Shown here piece after piece: positions 42,373-55,100 of a stretch of 64,000 nucleotides of DNA. Under the pieces are notes generated by a model, which was given only the letters and a program-made list of their open reading frames with translations, made no database searches and was not told where the DNA came from. This DNA is from Salvia splendens (Eukaryota > Streptophyta > Magnoliopsida > Lamiales > Lamiaceae). Every line of letters begins with the position of its first letter. Position 1 is the first letter of the stretch. The translations under genes and the position numbers were made by a program. The stretch lies in NCBI RefSeq assembly GCF_004379255.2, contig NC_056033.1, forward strand, positions 7,482,172 to 7,546,171. Reading direction: 5' to 3'.

Positions 42373-45300
42373 ATGGAAGGGGAGCCTGAACTTCCGGCCC
42401 CATCTGCCGAGGCGAAGTTCTTAAACCACGAGCAGAGCCGCCCGATTAACATCAACCCCGACTCGATTAATCTCAGCCGTTCTTTCAACACCACCTCCAC
42501 CTACAACTCGTCAGCGTCGTCCTCGTCGCATTCCCCTCCCGATTTCGTTCGCGATATTCAAGCCGCCTTCAAACGACACCGTCCCGTAGGTATAGTGTGT
42601 TTTTGTTAATGTCTGTGGCTGTGGCTAGGGGTTTTAAGCATAGGAGACCATGAATTAGGAAAAAATAGAAATCGGATGCATAAAAGTTCGTAAACAAAAT
42701 TGGGATATTATCCTGCAGTCTGTACCTTACTTTGGATACCTCTGACTATAGACGGTTTAATGTGCTGGGGTTTTCGGTTTCTACCTCGTGAACTGCATTT
42801 TTATAGTATAATCCAGTAGTGCATATAGTGATGAATTCTTTTTCAAAGATACGATCTTTAATGTCTTATGCTATAAATGTAGTACCCTAGTCTTAAAATT
42901 AGCTCTAATTTTGCTTCAAGCTAGCTTTGTGATTCAAATGTTGATGTAGGTAGTGATTTTGAAGCATTCATGTGGAAAAAGGAATTTATCCATCTTTAGT
43001 TGATGTTTGTGGGACTTATTTAAATTATTTTGTAGAGTAAGGTAAGTTTGTTTGGTGTATTATCAATTTAGCTTTGCTAAACATTTGTATTGGATTTGTT
43101 TGCATGGACAATTAGCCGTAATGCATAGGCCGAGAAGAAATGTGGTTCCTCAACGAGAGACTCCAAAAGAATCAAATCTAAAACCACAATCAATATTAGA
43201 ATCCAAAAAATGCAAAGAGGATATCCTGCAGAGTTGTAGGATACAATCACGACGATGTGCCAATAACGACGATGTTTCAATAACTCCACCTTCAGAAGGG
43301 ATTACCACTCTAGATGCACATGATGTAGACCAACCTACTAGACCTCAGATCAATGATGCAGTTGCTTCGTTGAGACCATGCCCCGGGAATGCTCAAGGGG
43401 AAGTACAGAGGAAGGTTCATTTTTCCAGAAATGCCATTGCCACAGCTCGTGGTAATTATCGATCCTATTTGTTAATTAACAATTCAATGGGATGTCAGAA
43501 TGTTTTGCAAGTTTAATTAATAAAAACGAGATAACTAACTGAAAATATTATGTAAATGCATGCCAAGTAGAGTGGTAAAACTAGGGGTTAGTAGCAGTTC
43601 TCAGTTTATATAAGATACTGCAAATTGTCTATGCAGGGGCCGATGATCAAATGGCCATCGGAACAGGTGATTTGTTGTCTCATATGGATTCACTTGCATT
43701 GACAGAAACGGAGACGGGTATGGGTAATCAAGTGGATGCTTCAGCTGGTGTCAATCAGGACTGGAGAAACCATAATTTTCAAAGCATGGAAATGGAAAGC
43801 AGTCTTAGGTCTGAGGGAGGTATTTCTTCTATATTGACTGGAGGGACAATAGGTGTTCATGATCAGCTCCACCAGTTTGGAAACTTTTTACATAATGATT
43901 TAAATAATGCCTTGACACAGTCTTCAGTGATTGGATCATCTTGCGTTACTTCAACGCTGATGAACTCAAGCTCTGCTCCTATGATTAGTTCAACAACTTA
44001 TTGCTCGAAATCTCAAGCAGGCGGTGCTCAATTGGGCACTGGGCCAGCTGAAGAAGCTGAAGGTCAAATGGATGTTGTGCAGCCATCATGTTCTTTATTC
44101 AAGAACGCTGGTGGAGAATCAGCTCCTCAATCAGCCGTGACCTCACAAGCTATCAGCTCTGCTTTTGCAACAGCAATGGAAGTCAATAAATCATCTGGTC
44201 CATGTAAGGAGTTACAGACTAGTTTGCCTATTGCTAAAGATTCTCCACAAGTAGACAACAGCTATCCAGTCAAAGGAGATATTCCCAATGTAAAATCTCA
44301 ACATCCGCCATCAGATGATCCGCTATCAGATACAAAATTGGAAAATTCTAAGTCAGAGAAACCAGGAAGAGAGGCTACTGGTAAAGCAACATCAACTTCT
44401 CGTAAGAAGGGTTACGATCCTGACTTATTTTTCAAAGTTAATGGAAAGCTCTATCAAAGACTTGGCAAGATAGGTAGTGGTGGAAGTAGTGAGGTCCACA
44501 AAGTTATATCATCGGATTGCACAATTTATGCCTTGAAGAAGATAAAACTCAAAGGCCGTGACTATGCCACTGCATTTGGATTCTGCCAAGAAATAGAGTA
44601 CTTAACCAAACTGAGGGGGAAGAACAACATCATTCAGCTGATTGATTATGAGGTATTATCTCTATCAGATTCTAACTCTGAGTATTTATACCACTTGGAA
44701 CTTGTTAGGTCACAGCATGTAATTTAAATATCAACTACTCCCCTGTCCCTAAAAAGTCCCTTTTTTGCCATTTGGTACATCCACAGAAATTAGTCCCCAT
44801 TCCATATATCGACACTACCTCAAACATATTATCATCAATATATCAAATTATATGCCCTTTCTCCACTCACAATACATTTATTAATTGTTTCTAACACTAC
44901 CCCTAGGTGAGATCCTTAACTAGTTTATTTTGATGATACTGTGGTCCTCCTCCTTTGGTTTGTTGTGAAAGGTAGCTTTGAACTTTAAATTCGGAATTAT
45001 AACCATATCATGGACAAGTTTACCAATATTTAGCATTCTCAACATACTTTTTCCTCTGCAGACATGCTTACTTGATGCTTTGCCAATTAGTTGTAAGAGC
45101 TCCTTATCACTTGGTTTGATAGTTGTTACTATTAAAAGAGGTATTCGTTCATAAATATCAAGTATTCCGTACTAAACAAGTGCTGCTTTAGCAAGAATAA
45201 GAAAATAACCATTGTCCTTCAATCTCCCAAATAAGTTTACCCTGGTTACGACGCGGGTGTGGCACCACCTAAGTGTTAGATATTCACTTTAAATGATTGG

Positions 45301-47001
45301 AATGGATGCAGCAATTTTTGTTTCCTTGCCTTCAAATGGTCCGCTATGAATATAGAGAGCAAGCTAGGTTTACTTTATGTGAAATGAATGAAGCAGCATT
45401 AACTCTGTTTAACTAGTTGACTCACTGTAGAGATTGCCAAAATTACATTAGAATGCACTAAAATCATATATATATATATGTTTGAGCTGTTGGTAAGATT
45501 TTCTAAACAAATTGGTGACAAAGTTGATCTGAGAAACTAAAACACTTATCTAAGGTGCTGTTTTAGTCAAAAAATGTTCTGCAAGAAGAAAGGAAAATCA
45601 TTTGCTGAAGTTAGAATTTAAAGTGAAAGAACCTCTTCTTTCTAATTTTTATGTGAATATTACATGTACAAAATACAAACTTATATCTACTTGTGTTTTT
45701 AGGTGACAGATAAGAATTTACTCAGGGAAGTGATGCATGGTTCAATGAGCAATAAGGAAGCCAGGGTTAGAGATGATGGGTTTATATACATGGTACTTGA
45801 GTATGGAGAAATTGATTTAGCCCACATGCTAGCTCAGAAATGGAAGGAACTGGATGGTTCTAATGCCAGTATAGATGAGAACTGGCTCCGATTTTATTGG
45901 CAGGTCCTTAACGTAATCCATTCCGTCATTACCTCTATACTTGCTCAAGAAACTGGTCATTTCAAAGAATAAAGCAATGTATTAGTATTATATTAACATC
46001 TCACTTTGCATATTATGTTGCAGCAAATACTTCAAGCAGTAAACACTATTCATGAGGAGCGTATCGTGCATTCTGATCTGAAGCCAGCTAATTTTCTTCT
46101 GGTGAGAGGTTTCCTGAAGCTAATAGATTTTGGGATTGCCAAGGCTATAATGAGTGACACGACAAACATTCAACGGGACTCACAGGTTCCCTTCTATTAT
46201 TTTAAAACTTTATATTTACTTTGGGATGCTAGTTACCTCCTACAAGTAGTTTTACATGCCAGAATGTCATTAAATCCATAAAAATATGATTACATTTCTT
46301 TTATAGTAAAAACAATTAAGCACTAAAAAAATTCTCTCAAAATCCCCAATGATCTTTCAAGTCTTTAGTCTGGCTATTGTAATACTACTATCTTCATTGA
46401 GATATTTATGTCTTTGAGCTCGAGGTTTTAATTTTTTCACGAAAGTACCCCTTAAATTTAGCAATATGAATATGGATTGCAGGTCGGGACCCTAAGTTAC
46501 ATGTCTCCAGAAGCATTTATGTGTAATGAGACTGATGCTAACGGAAACACAATAAAATGTGGCCGTCCTTCTGATATCTGGTCCCTTGGATGCATCCTCT
46601 ACCAAATGGTCTATGGACGAACGCCTTTTGCAGACTACAAAACTTTCTGGGCAAAATTCAAAGTCATCACTGATCCGAATCATGAGATCATATATGAACC
46701 TCTCCCCAACCTGTGGCTTCTGGATCTCTTGAAGAAATGTCTTGCTTGGGACCGGAATGAGCGTTGGAGGATCCCTCAACTACTCCAACACCCTTTTCTC
46801 GTTCCTCCTGTTCCACCTAAATCACCTAGCCCTCCTGATCAACTTTGTACAATGCTTCAACTAATTACCGAATCAACTGCAGACGATCAAAAGGGTGCGC
46901 TGCTATGCTCTCAACTCCACGGCATGCTAACAGACCCTAGAGTGTCTGTATCAAGGGACCAGTTGCGCAAGTTTTTGCAAATCCTCAACCGTTTGCTTTG
47001 A
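42373..47001 (+). CDS. MPS1: Spindle-checkpoint dual-specificity kinase MPS1 (TTK family)
   Basis: Six exons: 42373-42589, 43116-43451, 43637-44652, 45703-45903, 46024-46185, 46483-47001; phases agree and the product is 816 residues. Residues 1-455 are a Ser-rich, poorly conserved region, including [20 protein letters not shown] across the first junction. The kinase domain starts [23 protein letters not shown] (P-loop about 461), then [10 protein letters not shown] (Lys about 482), a catalytic loop HSDLKPANF in place of HRD (typical for MPS1), DFGIAKA, and [11 protein letters not shown]. It ends with a short plant-type tail ([17 protein letters not shown]). MPS1 monitors kinetochore attachment and is also needed for meiotic segregation in plants. 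Intron 3 (44653-45702) carries a Stowaway-like left end near 44733 without a right partner. Convergent with ASHR1. Intact. Confidence 0.95.
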
Positions 47002-47527
47002 GCTCTGGGAACAGTTAGCTAGCTCATGAAGAAACTTGAAGACCAGATCAATGCTTCATTTTCTTCAAAAGATTTGGAGTTGTTTATTTCTTTGACAATC
47101 TTATTGTGGTTTAGGTTCCCTTCTTGTTAAGCTTTGTTCATTCGTGGAAAGAGTTGGCTTTGTAATATACATATAGATATATGTAGAATATGTGGCAGTA
47201 CTGACAAATGCCACCATCTTCACAAGTAAGCTATCCTTTCATGTTATACCTACAGAGTAGTAGTACTTGTTTTGTTGGATTGAGCTTTTGAAGAAATTTT
47301 TTCGAACCTATTTGAAGTGGTCAATTTTATCAGTTAAATTACGCATCTGATGTTATCTGCTTTGAGTTCGAATGCCACTAATAAGGGGAGAAAGGAAAAA
47401 TGTATAATCGAAAAGTTCACAGTCTCATTCAATCACACTATAAAAGTGAGGATGATTGTAGTTCACTCTAATACTTTATGTTCTCTTTCACCATGCTGGT
47501 ATTAGTATACATACATAAATACCATTT

Positions 47528-47757
47528 TAGCAACAGTAACACAATCTTGCAATGTGTGAAAACACCATTCTTCCAATCGAGGATCAGCAGTGAGTGTTGA
47601 GGATTGGTCTTCGACTTGAGAATGAAGCTTGTACAAAGCCTAGCAACAATAACACAATCTTGCAATGACTGTCAAATTACCATTCTTTGACTCGAGGATC
47701 AGCTCTGAGTGTCAAGCATCAGTTTACGACTTGAGAATGAAGCATGTACAAAGCCTC
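47528..47757. repeat. Tandem duplication overlapping the ASHR1 stop codon
   Basis: Copies 47528-47640 and 47641-47757 share TAGCAACARTAACACAATCTTGCAATG, a diverged middle, and CGACTTGAGAATGAAGC-TGTACAAAGCCT. The second copy holds the last ASHR1 codons and stop (47719-47721). The first copy, downstream in the 3' UTR, preserves the pattern of those codons without the same stop. Confidence 0.8.
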
Positions 47758-50700
47758 TGCACGAGCTTCCTCCACCTTATTCATGAGTTCCACCATGAAC
47801 GGACTCTTTGTTCCATGAGTCACTCGCAATATGTCCAACGCTTTCATCAGTGATCTAACTGCCGCTTCTGTCTCTCCCAGCAACCTGCAAATTCAGACAT
47901 GTCGACTCAACTAGAGTGGCCATGGTAGACCAAGAAGATGGGCTACAACTATTCTACAGAGAGGCATTTGATGCCCACTTGACTCGGAGAAAATTCTCAC
48001 CATTCGAATTTCCCACACATATAATATTGTAGTCCCACCAGAGGGTAAGATCTTGGATAAACTCCTGCATGACCAAAAGGATGTTTAAGCCACAAAGCAA
48101 GAAGGAGAGAGGGCTATTGAAGTTACAATGGCACACAAAATCACTCAGAAACCAACAAGTGTAATAGCACTTCACAAACATCAACTTTGCAGCTGCAACA
48201 TCTATTTATTCTTCTTAATGGCAACATATATGAAGATCTTCGAGAACTAAAAATCAAAGAAGCCAGATGCACTAGTGTAGCATATCATATCGTCAACTAT
48301 CAATTTAAAACATCTTGGAATGCTAGTCTATGAGTAAAACCCAGCAATATTATGCATCAGCATTCATCTAAGATTCACCGTATTCCCGCTTAGAGCGAAT
48401 CATTTGATAAATGAGGTACATACTCTCATAAGCCGGAATTGTCAGTCTGCAATATGAAAGTGCTTCCCTCCAATCCTGCAGCTCCATAAATATCTAAAGA
48501 AATAGGATTTCCGATTAACAATTAGTACAATACATAGAATAGTCTGGGGCAAAGAAAGGAATCAACCTTGTCATTTGGCAAACAGTCTGTAAAACAAGAA
48601 ATACTTTTAAGACTATGGAAGTAAATTTCAAACTGCAAACAACCTTAATGAGAGTCTCCTGATTTCGCATAAGACTGATTGATAATGGTTGGTACAGTTG
48701 TAATTGCAATTCTTCAATCATCTTATAAGCCTCAATTGCCTCAGTCTTATCTGAATCTTTTTAAGGATCTCATTGCTTCTCATTGTTTCAGTTTGACTTC
48801 CATATACTAGTGTTGATGAAAACCATAAGCTTTATCAACTACCTTACTAGAGAGTAGGACTGGGGAAACGGTTTTCTGTTTCGGTTGTCAATTCTTGGTT
48901 AACCGAGAACCGAAAACAGAGGTCAAGGTCCGGTTTGGGTTTGGGGCATTACGGTTCCGTCGGTTCCCGGTTAGAACCGAGAACTGAATAGCCTACCTTC
49001 ATCCTAGCGCATTCACGAGAGATCGAATCGAATCCCGACTGTAACAATTTTAGAAAAATTTTGGACAGCGGCTGGATTTCGGTTCTAAAAATGAAACCGA
49101 CTAATTGAACGCACCCCCGTCTCGGTTTAGGTCCCATTTTCGACTTTCGTCATTTTCCAGCGTTGGTAAACCGACATTTCGGTTCGGTTGGGAACCGACC
49201 ATTTCCCAGCCCTACTAGAGAGTAGAGATGAATAATGCAAGTAACTAAATCAGAAAGTTCAAGGATACGACCAGAAGAAAGCAACACGGAAGCTTTCTCT
49301 GACATTGATTTCAATTTTATAGTGATGTTAGTAATTTCTTCTTTCTCCCGAAGAAGTCCACATTGCTGGCAAATGAACCCTTTGTCATCTGTCGTTAAAT
49401 AATAGATTAGTAAATTGACTTCAGAGGGATACAGAAGGTAACAACATTCTCTATTAACAAAGGTGTACCAGAGTCGCGTAGCAGAAATCCATCACATTGA
49501 CTATCCTTGCACCTATAACCTTCCAGAACTGCACTTTCTCGAATATCATCAGATTGTCCCTTAAGCATGGAATACACTAGTTCAGAAGACCAGAAAACAG
49601 TAGATCGATTCTCAAATTTGTTAAAGAATTATGCTAAGAAACAGAGAGGGGCTATCCAAAGTACCAATTTTATGCAGCGAGAACAAGCACAAGTGAAATA
49701 GTACTGTTCTTTAAGAGCCTTCTGCCGTGTTAAAGTGCTTCCAGCAATATCTACATAACTGATTAATACCTTCAGAAAGCAGTGATAACAATGTATAAGA
49801 ATACCCATCAAATCTGAAGATCCATTGATAGCATAACGACCTTCAACACTCAAAAACTTGCAGATATATTAAACAAAAGGAAATTATCAGATATTTACCT
49901 CAGTACCTTTTGGGATATGCTGCATGGCCCGTACAACTGCAAGTCTTCCCTCAAATACTAGAACAGAATTTGGTAAACAGCTAAAATAGCCAAACTAGTC
50001 AGATATATTATTGTGGCAAGGCTATGTTGCAGTCTGGCAGATTATTGATTATCTGTGAAAATACCTGTGATTGATGATAGAAATGAAAGGGTACAGCCCT
50101 GTTCCATGGGGCCTCAATTCGCTGTCACTAATAGTATGTGCATTGCATGCTAGCTGGGTGTTGAAAATAAGAAATGAGACAATAATTCATTGAGACCGGA
50201 TCACTGGAACATTTACTTGAACTGACACTCAAATGATCCCAATAGTCAGTAAATTAAGTATAAACTACTTTCCTAATGCTTCAGTTTCTAAATTTATGTG
50301 ACTCTAACCACCAAATGCCTTATTTCATAGTACTACATATTAAAGCCATTTAACAAAATACGGATTTAATGCAACAAAGAATAACATTTCCTGCTGTAAC
50401 TTCAGCAATGAGTAGGATATCGAGAAATCTCCCCAGGCATGAAATATAAGAGCAGCGACAACTAAAAATATAAAAATGATGTTTTAGTTCATTAGATACC
50501 TTGGAAAAATTTTCTGCAATCTCTTTGACGTTGATCTCAAAATCGGGACATGGGAGTATCAAATTGACAAGGTTAGCCATCTGTGCATACAGCAGCAGCT
50601 GTTTCTCATTGATATCTGACATATCTATTTTTGTTTTGTTAAGAATACAATAGCTGTATAAGTTTAACATGCTTTATACCGTAGAATGCATAAGTCTGGA

Positions 50701-52006
50701 CTAAAACACTACCCAAGGATACGAGAAACCAGCGCTTCCACATACTTGTAACTTTCTGTAGCAGATGTAGGGATAACCTAGTAGCATTAAAATCATCAAC
50801 CATCATTGGGCTCATTGCAATTATCTGTATTTGTTGAGCATGAACGTTTTACCCCTCAACAGAGTAGAACTTCAGAAATATGGTAAAAGACAATGCAATT
50901 AATTAAGCATACATTAATGATAAAAACACCTAGGGCAGTTGTTAAGTTCCATGACAGATAAACTTCCAATACATAAGTTGAAGATTTATAGATTTTCCCT
51001 GAGTGTTCTATTTGATTTAGCAACTGGCTTGAAATTGCAAATATTAGGCTACTCAAAATGCACTTGGTGCATCAAAACCTTGTGAATGCCACAAATAAAA
51101 TTAACATTCAGTTTAGACAACAATGCTAAAAGGGGAATCGAAACAGTGTATCTATTACATGAAGAATTTCTATGCAACTAACATAATTATGCAGTGCCAA
51201 GGCAGGGATAGGTGAAAAAGCCTTCCTCACTTGAAAGAGACATTAGCTATTACTACATTTTTACATCCATTTACAATTTTCTTCATTAACCTTTTCTTCA
51301 TTAACCTTTTCTTCTTGATCCAAAGTTCGACTCTACAAGTCTAACATGGAATGTGCTACTTTACCATCAACGGTAACCAAGATCAGGCACTCACCTTCTC
51401 AATTTCCAGCTTTCGCTTTACACAAAGCTTCGACATCAATCGTAAGGATGGCGTGAGCGAATTCACTCTTTGCTTGTCGACCTTCGACAGCACCCTGCAC
51501 TCTGCAGAATGCAACTTCCAATCTGACCTCTGAAATTAATCAGAAAATGTAGCTACTTATCACACACAATACAAAATTCCCAGAAAATCAGCAAAACAAG
51601 AAACTAAACTCCTGTTCAAGATAAAAAAATCTCCACTCTTTTCAACCCAAAAGCACACCAAACATCAACATATTCACCTGACATTCGCTGCTACAATACC
51701 AAATAACACGGCAACCAGAGCATTTCTTCAGGTTGGTTGATGAAAAGCACCACTCACACTTGTTCTTGTTTGGGACACAAACATATGGATTCTCACTCAA
51801 TATCACTTCCCCTGCAGCTCAAGACCATCAAAATCAATAACTGCAACAACTCAAAAAAATTATCGAAGATAGAGAGAGAAAAAAGGCAACTTCTTTCTCG
51901 ACAAACCTGGGGAGAAATCACGCGCTGCGAAAAGGCAGCGGCCCTTTTCTGGAAGAGTCGAAAATTTTAAACCTTTTTCGTTTAATGCCTTCTTTAGTTC
52001 TTCCAT
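47719..52006 (-). CDS. ASHR1: SET/MYND-domain methyltransferase ASHR1 (SMYD-like)
   Basis: Fourteen exons: 52006-51907, 51811-51678, 51529-51395, 50824-50746, 50615-50500, 50153-50065, 49980-49899, 49769-49665, 49559-49469, 49388-49269, 48750-48644, 48493-48424, 48064-48001, 47884-47719. All phases agree and the product is 485 residues, as expected for ASHR1 (about 480). The SET domain is split by a MYND finger (CEWCFSSTNLKKCSGC…WYCSSECQ…WKLHSAEC, about 48-90). The SET core has FISIINHSCLPN and, later, KEQYYFTCACSRC and RCKDSQCDGF, the cysteine-rich post-SET. The C-terminal helical region reads RVYPRSYPLVGLQYYMCGKFEW and ends LHSQVVN. A lysine methyltransferase by homology; the Arabidopsis substrate is not settled. 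It shares a 141-bp intergenic region with HCS1. Intron 10 contains a hAT MITE; the exon ends around it are intact. Confidence 0.94.
48855..49214. mobile_element. hAT-type MITE in ASHR1 intron 10
   Basis: A 360-bp element with ends TAGGACTGGGGAAACGG and, inverted, TAGGGCTGGGAAATGG, flanked by a perfect 8-bp duplication CTAGAGAG (48847-48854 and 49215-49222), the hAT signature. The interior carries inverted GGTTCCGG/AACCGAGAACCG words near each end. No coding content. Confidence 0.92.
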
Positions 52007-52147
52007 TGACGCAGAAACTCGAATTTCGCTACTGTGTAAAGTTGCAGAGACAGTAGGAATTTAAGTTTCTATTTTCTCGGGTCCGCGTGCCGGGCCGTTA
52101 TTAATTGGGCCCAGCTTAACTAGGCCCGACCCGCTGATCCGTTTTGA
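52007..52147. promoter_or_regulatory. Compact bidirectional promoter between ASHR1 and HCS1
   Basis: Only 141 bp separate the two divergent start codons. The region holds TTGGGCCCA (52105-52113), AGGCCCGA (52122-52129) and CGGGCCG, which resemble site II (TGGGCY) elements bound by TCP factors in plant housekeeping promoters. No TATA box is visible. Shared control is inference from spacing and motifs. Confidence 0.55.
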
Positions 52148-55100
52148 ATGTTGAAGCTGAAAATTGTTTTCTCCGCCTTCACTATCATGCTCTTTGTAAC
52201 CAGCTCCCCTCGCCTTCTCTCTCTAATCAAACCTCCCCCGTTTCTCTCTCTGCAAAACCTCGGTTTCTCCCCGAAGAATCCCTGCCTACCAACGCGTATA
52301 ACTCAATTAGCTTCCTCGATCAGTGTTTGTGAATTGTGATATGACGCCCTAACTAACTTTTTCATCTCAGGAATGGAGTCAGAATCATCCACAAAGCTCG
52401 TGCTTTGCGGGAAATCGGCTGCGGAGGATGAATTGGCGCGGTGCTTGAAGACGAACAACGCTTTGAAGCTCCCCGATGGATCTCCGGTGACTGTCTGTTT
52501 GCATTCGGAGAGTGACAGTGCTGGTAATGATAACGATGACGTTTTTTGTGTGAATTCGTACATGAATTCTATCTCGACTTCTCGTTTCGGAAGGCTGCTC
52601 GTTTACTCTCCACGATTAGCTTCCACGCATGATGTTGTTGCTAAGTAAGGCTTCCGTTTATTGCATTTTTAGTTTACCTAAACCGTAAATGTATTTTATG
52701 TTAATGAGTTTTATTCATTTGTGATGTTTTGTTTTGACTTTTTGGGCAGTAATTTTGGTGAATTGCCTATTGGCTCTGTGTGTGTTGCTGACGTGCAGCT
52801 TAAGGGCAGAGGTATTAATCTGTGTTTTCATATTGTGCGTTGGAATGCATCTATGCATCTATCTGTTCATGTTATGTGTAATTGTTGATTACATCGGGCT
52901 TGGTTTCCAAGGCCGGTCGAAGAATGTGTGGGAATCACCAAAGGGATGCCTTCTCTTTTCATTCACGATACAGATGGAGGATGGGAGAGTGGTTCCACTT
53001 GTGCAGTATGTGGTTTCTTTGGCTATGACTGAAGCAGTTAATGATGTCTGTCGAAGAAATGTAAGTGCTTTTTCTGAGTTCGCTTGTGTCCATTTGTCAA
53101 ACGCAAGTAGGATGGAACATCGTTTGCATGGTTATGAAATGTGCCGATTGCCTTTTCTTTACGAGTTAGTTACATGATGCCCAAGCTATGTGAAACAGTG
53201 CTAAACTTTTAACCTGTATAGATATTGACATCTATAATAAAGATACGCAAATCATGTATCATGCTTTGCTAATTGAATAAGTGAGGCCTATAAAGATTTT
53301 GCATATCAACTGGTGGCAACCAGTGACGATGATAACTTTGAGGAGTAGCCTGAAATTAATCGTTCATTAGAATTTCAGGCTGAGTGGATGATCAAAATAC
53401 TATTTTCATGCATGCTCCAATCAAGATCCAAATTAGGTTTAGGTGGATTATCCTTTCTACAAATTCAAATTTAAGATGTCACGTTATGTTACAAACTTGG
53501 TTTGTTATGATAGATTCTTATTGCAGTTGCTATGCAAGTACTTCAGCAGTTCAGCTCTAGCACAAAAGTCTCTAGTTTAATGTTTGTTACACACATAACA
53601 TTGAGTCAAGGCCCCTTCTTTCAAAGAGCGTGGAAGCCTTTCTGTAAGCTATAATTGCATCACGAGGGGGTTAATGCAATTATAACTGCAGACACTGAGC
53701 CTACATGCGAGCTGAGTGTATGAAATGATGAAAATTGATCTTATTGTTGGAATTTTTCAGTAGAGGTTAGGCACATGATGTTTCTTTAGGCTGTGGTCAC
53801 AAGTGTGGCTGGTATAAAGGTTGTAACTTACTAACTTAACTTGTAATACAACTGAGTTCTCTACAATGTACAAGTGTGGAGTATGACTTCTTTACCACTG
53901 ATTATGTCTGATTTCATGTACAATTTTGTAAACAACATAAGTTCTTAGATGTGAAATTCTTCAATTTGATTGAATTTCATCATCAAGAAATTATATATAA
54001 AGTACGCTAATATTCTTCAGTAGTTCTGATGAATTCAATCTAGTGTCCAGGGCTCTGAGCAGGACATTGTATCCTTTTCCAGTGAGAGAATTTGGTAGGG
54101 GTTAAGACAGTTGTCTAGAAACTGTGCTTTTACATAAAGAAACTAAGGTATTCCTGCAAATGATTGAGCTATATTCTCTTGCTTCTTTAGATTGTAAAAT
54201 CAGGAGTAGTATATTATATTTTATCTGTTGATTAGTTTTGATATCTCATTTTCCAATTTACAGTGCATATCTTTAGCTTATTCTTTATCTTTTTTTCTAC
54301 TTCTTTTTTGTTATTCACATCTTAATACCCGTAGCATTTCAGGGAATGCCCTCTCTAGATGTCCGGATAAAGTGGCCAAATGATCTATATTTAGATGGTC
54401 TTAAAGTGGGTGGCGTTTTGTGCACATCAACGTATAAGTCCAAAAAGTTTAATATCAGTGCTGGTAAATACTCTTCTCTTTTATGCGTTATTAGCAGACA
54501 AGTTCTCCGTGTATTTACATGCTTTGGTGTATTCACTCTTTTATTTCTGACAGACCCCCTTCCCACCTATTGAAACTGAGTCATGTCATGTATGGTCATG
54601 TTACTATATACTGGTATAACATCAAACAATCATCAAATCTCAAGGGTTTCCACTGTGGTACTTGTATTATATTTGTAGGAATCGGCTTGAATATTGATAA
54701 TCAAAAACCAACGACATGCTTGAATGCTGCTCTGCAGAGGTTGGGATATGCTGCGAATCAATTGCAACGTGAAGATATCATATCAGCTTTCTTTAATAAA
54801 TTCGAGGTCTTTCATGATATATTCCTCAGCCAAGGTGATAATTTTTCTTCTATCTCTCTGCTAGTTTGTTAAGGTTTTTTCTTTATCTTGCGTGGCTGTA
54901 ACGTGCTATGTGAATTAAATATTGGAGGTGACATATTCTTTTATATCTAGAGTTTGGTTTCGACATAAAAAATATTTGGGTATCAGAATCATCTCTTTAT
55001 TCTACTCTCTCTGCATTGTTTTCAGTTCAATTAATGAATTAAAGGCAACAATGACAATGTATTTTGTGCCATTAACAACCAAATTTATCTCCTAAGAATT

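Noticed and set aside
44733..44800. Stowaway-like end in MPS1 intron 3
   Set aside because: CTCCCCTGTCCCTAAAAAGTC resembles a MITE end but no inverted partner or second TA flank was found, so I did not call an element.
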